Shown: positions 62,159 to 64,000 of the stretch, piece by piece
How positions within the stretch are numbered: the stretch's first letter is position 1
How the letters are laid out: each line of letters starts with the position of its first letter
NCBI RefSeq assembly: GCF_009663395.1
Contig: NZ_QKNW01000001.1
Location: 1,054,001-1,118,000 of the forward strand
Origin: Halosegnis longus
GTDB lineage: Archaea; Halobacteriota; Halobacteria; Halobacteriales; Haloarculaceae
DNA: 64,000 bases
Direction of reading: 5' to 3'
Translations under genes and position numbers: made by a program
The notes under the pieces: generated by a model
What the model saw: only the letters and a program-made list of their open reading frames with translations
Database searches by the model: none
Told to the model about the DNA's origin: nothing

Positions 62159-62305
62159 GTAACCAGACCCGTACTAGACAAAGCGGTCTGTCGAGTGGGG
62201 TTGTGGTTGTTTCGTTGTGGCTATCGTCGTCTTCGTCGTTTAGGAGCCTTCTACTGCCGGTATCCTATTTCACCGCTATTCGCGGGTGGGGTGGGCAGCT
62301 GGCGG

Positions 62306-62327
62306 GTTCCACTCGAAACGAAGGGGT
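62306..62327 (+). repeat. ORB element 4
   Basis: GTTCCACTCGAAACGAAGGG(GT), followed by an extended G tract (GGGGGTCGG). Inverted relative to ORB 3, with 227 bases between them. Confidence 0.88.
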
Positions 62328-62621
62328 GGGGGTCGGCGGCCGGCTTCCCCGATCGGTTCGAACGTCGGGCGTGGCCGTCGACAGTTTCGTCTCACAGATT
62401 CGCTACGGAGTAGCGACATCCCTGCTGACTGTCCCTTTTGCTCTCGCCATCATCCATTCGAAGTCGTCCGCCGCTTGACCGACGAGCGACAGCCGCACGT
62501 CTGACAGCGCGCCGTGAACAAGCAGCTCGGGTGAGTGTCGAAAAGGGCCATCCCCACTCTCCGGGCGACCGCTTCGGGTCGACTCGGCTAGCGTGCGCGC
62601 CCGTGGTACAAGTACAGGGCA

Positions 62622-62707
62622 CGAAAGTATACGGCACGAAAGTATACGAGCCGAAAGTACACAGGCCGAAAGTATACGAGCCGAAAGTACACAGGCCGAA
62701 AGTACAC
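62622..62707. repeat. six iteron-like 15-base tandem repeats
   Basis: The core CGAAAGTAYAC begins at 62622, 62637, 62652, 62667, 62682 and 62697, an exact 15-base period. Copies alternate between GTATAC and GTACAC. Linkers are GGCA, GAGC or AGGC. They lie between ORB 4 and oapA. Confidence 0.9.
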
Positions 62708-62970
62708 GAGACGAGAAGCGCCCGACCGGAACGGCTACGACGACTAGACGAGACGCGAGAACAGACCAGACGTGCAACCAGACGTAAGCGAAGGCGGTGA
62801 ATCCGACGGAGAAACGACGCGCGCGGCTCTGGAACGTCGGGCACGTTCGACCGGAACACGGCCGACAGACCGCGGGCAGACGGCAGTTTGACACCTGTTG
62901 TCTGACACAAGCTTAAGTGCGCGTAGCGAAGTGATACGGACAGAGCGGCCCACGTCACAGACGGGCTGTC

Positions 62971-62975
62971 GGAGG
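62971..62975 (+). promoter_or_regulatory. Shine-Dalgarno of oapA
   Basis: GGAGG five bases before the ATG at 62981, in CGGAGGAACGGATG. Most genes here are leaderless, so a clear SD is unusual. A TATA-like CTTAAG near 62912 would give a leader of about 40 bases. Confidence 0.6.
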
Positions 62976-62980
62976 AACGG

Positions 62981-63622
62981 ATGGGACTACTCACCAATAT
63001 CAAATCAAGCATCTCCACGGTGACGTCGAGTCTGTTCGCCGGGTCGGAGCCGAAGCGAATCGGTATCTATGGCCCGCCGAACGCAGGCAAGACGACACTC
63101 GCGAACCGTATCGCCCGCGACTGGACCGGCGACGCCATCGGTCCCGAGAGCCACGTGCCACACGAGACGCGCCGCGCTCGCCGCAAGGAGAACGTCGAAA
63201 TCAAACGCGACGGCCGCACCGTCTCCATCGACATCGTCGACACGCCGGGTGTCACGACCAAAATCGACTACGAGGAGTTTCTCGAACACGACATCGAGAA
63301 GGAAGACGCCGTCCGCCGGTCCCGCGAGGCCACGGAGGGCGTCGCCGAGGCGATGCACTGGCTGCGTGAAGACGTCGACGGCGTCATCTACGTGCTCGAC
63401 GCCACGACCGACCCGTTCACGCAGGTGAACACGATGCTCATCGGCATCATCGAGAGCCAAGACCTCCCGGTTCTCATTCTCGCCAACAAGACGGACCTCG
63501 AGGACGCGTCGGTCAAGCGCATCCGCGACGCGTTCCCCCAACACGAGACGATTCCGCTCTCCGCACTGGAGGGTGACAACATGGACGAAGTGTACGACAA
63601 AATCGCGGAGTACTTTGGATAA
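62981..63622 (+). CDS. oapA: Era-like GTP-binding protein, origin-associated
   Basis: 213 residues, one GTPase domain. G1 GPPNAGKTTLANR at about 31-43, G3 DTPGV, G4 NKTDLE, and a G5-like PLSALEGDNMDEV. An arginine-rich stretch (HETRRARRKENVEIKRDGR) lies in the switch region. This gene follows the orc1-linked origin in many haloarchaea, and with the next two genes has been called origin-associated (oapA-oapB-oapC; also the Arv family). Its role in replication is not established. It has a Shine-Dalgarno and overlaps oapB by one base (TAATG). Confidence 0.9.
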   Translation: MGLLTNIKSSISTVTSSLFAGSEPKRIGIYGPPNAGKTTLANRIARDWTGDAIGPESHVPHETRRARRKENVEIKRDGRTVSIDIVDTPGVTTKIDYEEFLEHDIEKEDAVRRSREATEGVAEAMHWLREDVDGVIYVLDATTDPFTQVNTMLIGIIESQDLPVLILANKTDLEDASVKRIRDAFPQHETIPLSALEGDNMDEVYDKIAEYFG

Positions 63623-63999
63623 TGCCCGAATCACAACGCTCCGACGACGGCGTCCAAATCGACATGATCAGCGCCGAGCGGATGGACGGACTCCGCACGA
63701 TGGAGAAAATCCGGCTCATCCTCGACAGCGTCCACGAGGGGAACATCGTCATCCTGGAGAAGGGACTCGACCCCGACGAGGAGTCGAAGCTCATCGAGGT
63801 GACGATGTCCGAGATCTCGCCAGACGGCTTCACTGGCATCGAAATCGAGACCATCCCGACCGGCGAGGAGACCGGTCTGTTCGGGAAGCTGATTGGCAAA
63901 TCCTCGAAGGGGAAACTGACGGTCATCGGGCCGGCAAACCGCATCGAGACGCTGCACAAAGACGAGAACCTCATCAGCACCCTCATCCACGACCAGTAG
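63622..63999 (+). CDS. oapB: OapB/ArvB family protein (DUF2073)
   Basis: 125 residues, one DUF2073 domain: a helix with RMDGLRTMEKIRLILDSVHE, then 'NIVILEKGLDPDEESKLIEV' and a glycine-rich loop GLFGKLIGKSSKGKLTVIGP. It has no catalytic motif I recognise. Starts inside the oapA stop, so the pair is translationally coupled. The gene ends at the edge of the window; a zinc-ribbon partner gene (oapC) would be expected next. Forms a likely functional unit with the GTPase. Confidence 0.9.
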   Translation: MPESQRSDDGVQIDMISAERMDGLRTMEKIRLILDSVHEGNIVILEKGLDPDEESKLIEVTMSEISPDGFTGIEIETIPTGEETGLFGKLIGKSSKGKLTVIGPANRIETLHKDENLISTLIHDQ

Positions 64000-64000
64000 A

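Larger units (their letters stand above)
61922..62177. other. cluster of nine CTAG sites in the origin
   Basis: CTAG begins at 61922, 61943, 61953, 61962, 61991, 62023, 62119, 62125 and 62174. The tetranucleotide is rare elsewhere in the window. Many haloarchaea methylate CTAG with an orphan methyltransferase. Confidence 0.85.
61554..62980. other. replication origin region (oriC1-type)
   Basis: 1427 noncoding bases between divergent orc1 and oapA. Contents: ORB boxes at 61566-61587 (minus), 61749-61770 (minus, degenerate), 62057-62078 (minus) and 62306-62327 (plus); an AT-rich palindrome at 62134-62158; nine CTAG tetranucleotides between 61922 and 62177; G tracts around the ORBs; six 15-base iteron-like repeats at 62622-62707. 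The inverted ORB pair 62057/62306 flanks the AT-rich element, the arrangement known at haloarchaeal origins. Open frames here are shadows. Confidence 0.88.

Noticed and set aside
62622-62707. CRISPR array
   Set aside because: The 15-base period has no unique spacers and no cas genes are nearby.
62392-63018. 208-codon minus-strand frame across the iteron repeats, and plus frames 62203-62478 and 62438-62800
   Set aside because: The pentapeptide periodicity (TFGLC/TFGSY) is only the translation of the 15-base DNA repeat; the frames overlap ORB 4 or the oapA promoter and show no domain.

Overview
The window is chromosomal DNA from a halophilic archaeon (class Halobacteria). The evidence is high GC, strongly acidic proteins, TATA-type promoters placed 25-35 bases before many start codons (leaderless transcripts), a thermosome, a two-subunit-type DNA polymerase D large chain (PolC), Orc1/Cdc6 initiators, and origin recognition boxes of the haloarchaeal type. 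The sequence does not fix a genus.

Layout. 1-8.7 kb: end of a TatC translocase, a small membrane protein, a 0.7 kb palindrome- and repeat-rich gap, then lipoyl synthase followed by a tight pdhA-pdhB-pdhC-lpd operon that uses the lipoyl group. 8.7-13.5 kb: an AT-richer islet with two small envelope proteins, then pheA, ilvA and two divergent rhodaneses (tssA/tssB). 13.5-18.6 kb: an AI-2E family permease and a thiamine-type ABC importer (binding protein, double-length permease, ATPase). 18.6-22.5 kb: hisG, an SAH/MTA deaminase next to SAH hydrolase. 22.5-29.4 kb: Holliday junction resolvase, RFC small subunit split by a large intein, alaS. 29.4-36.3 kb: an alpha/beta hydrolase fold protein without its nucleophile, a class I amidotransferase, acyl-CoA dehydrogenase, ornithine cyclodeaminase/alanine dehydrogenase, a TRIC-like channel and an XPD-like helicase. 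36.3-45 kb: trpS, tRNA-splicing endonuclease, a NucS-like/zinc-finger protein, a GIY-YIG protein, LarB, a minimal histone-fold protein, rpiA, a degenerate SDR, a phosphohexomutase and two paralogous mini zinc-finger proteins. 45-52.7 kb: isochorismatase family, a second Orc1/Cdc6, a MutS-family ATPase, RidA, tRNA-Ser(GGA) and a thermosome subunit.

52.7-64 kb is the most interesting part. A thermosome gene and polC converge on a 1.65 kb islet bounded by 232-base inverted repeats, 88 bases of which are perfect. The islet holds a frameshifted acetyltransferase, a DCC thioredoxin-like protein and a cupin. Upstream of polC (intein-split) lie a PPC/DUF296 protein, a truncated globin, orc1, then a 1.4 kb noncoding region that is very probably a chromosomal replication origin, followed by the origin-associated oapA/oapB genes. 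The origin holds four ORB boxes, an AT-rich palindrome, nine copies of the normally avoided tetranucleotide CTAG in 256 bases, and six iteron-like 15-base repeats. The CTAG cluster and the iterons are the best candidates here for undescribed replication-control elements.

Together the genes cover central carbon metabolism (pyruvate oxidation), amino-acid and C1 metabolism, tRNA charging and maturation, and a dense group of replication and repair functions (Hjc, RFC, PolC, two Orc1/Cdc6, MutS family, XPD-like helicase).
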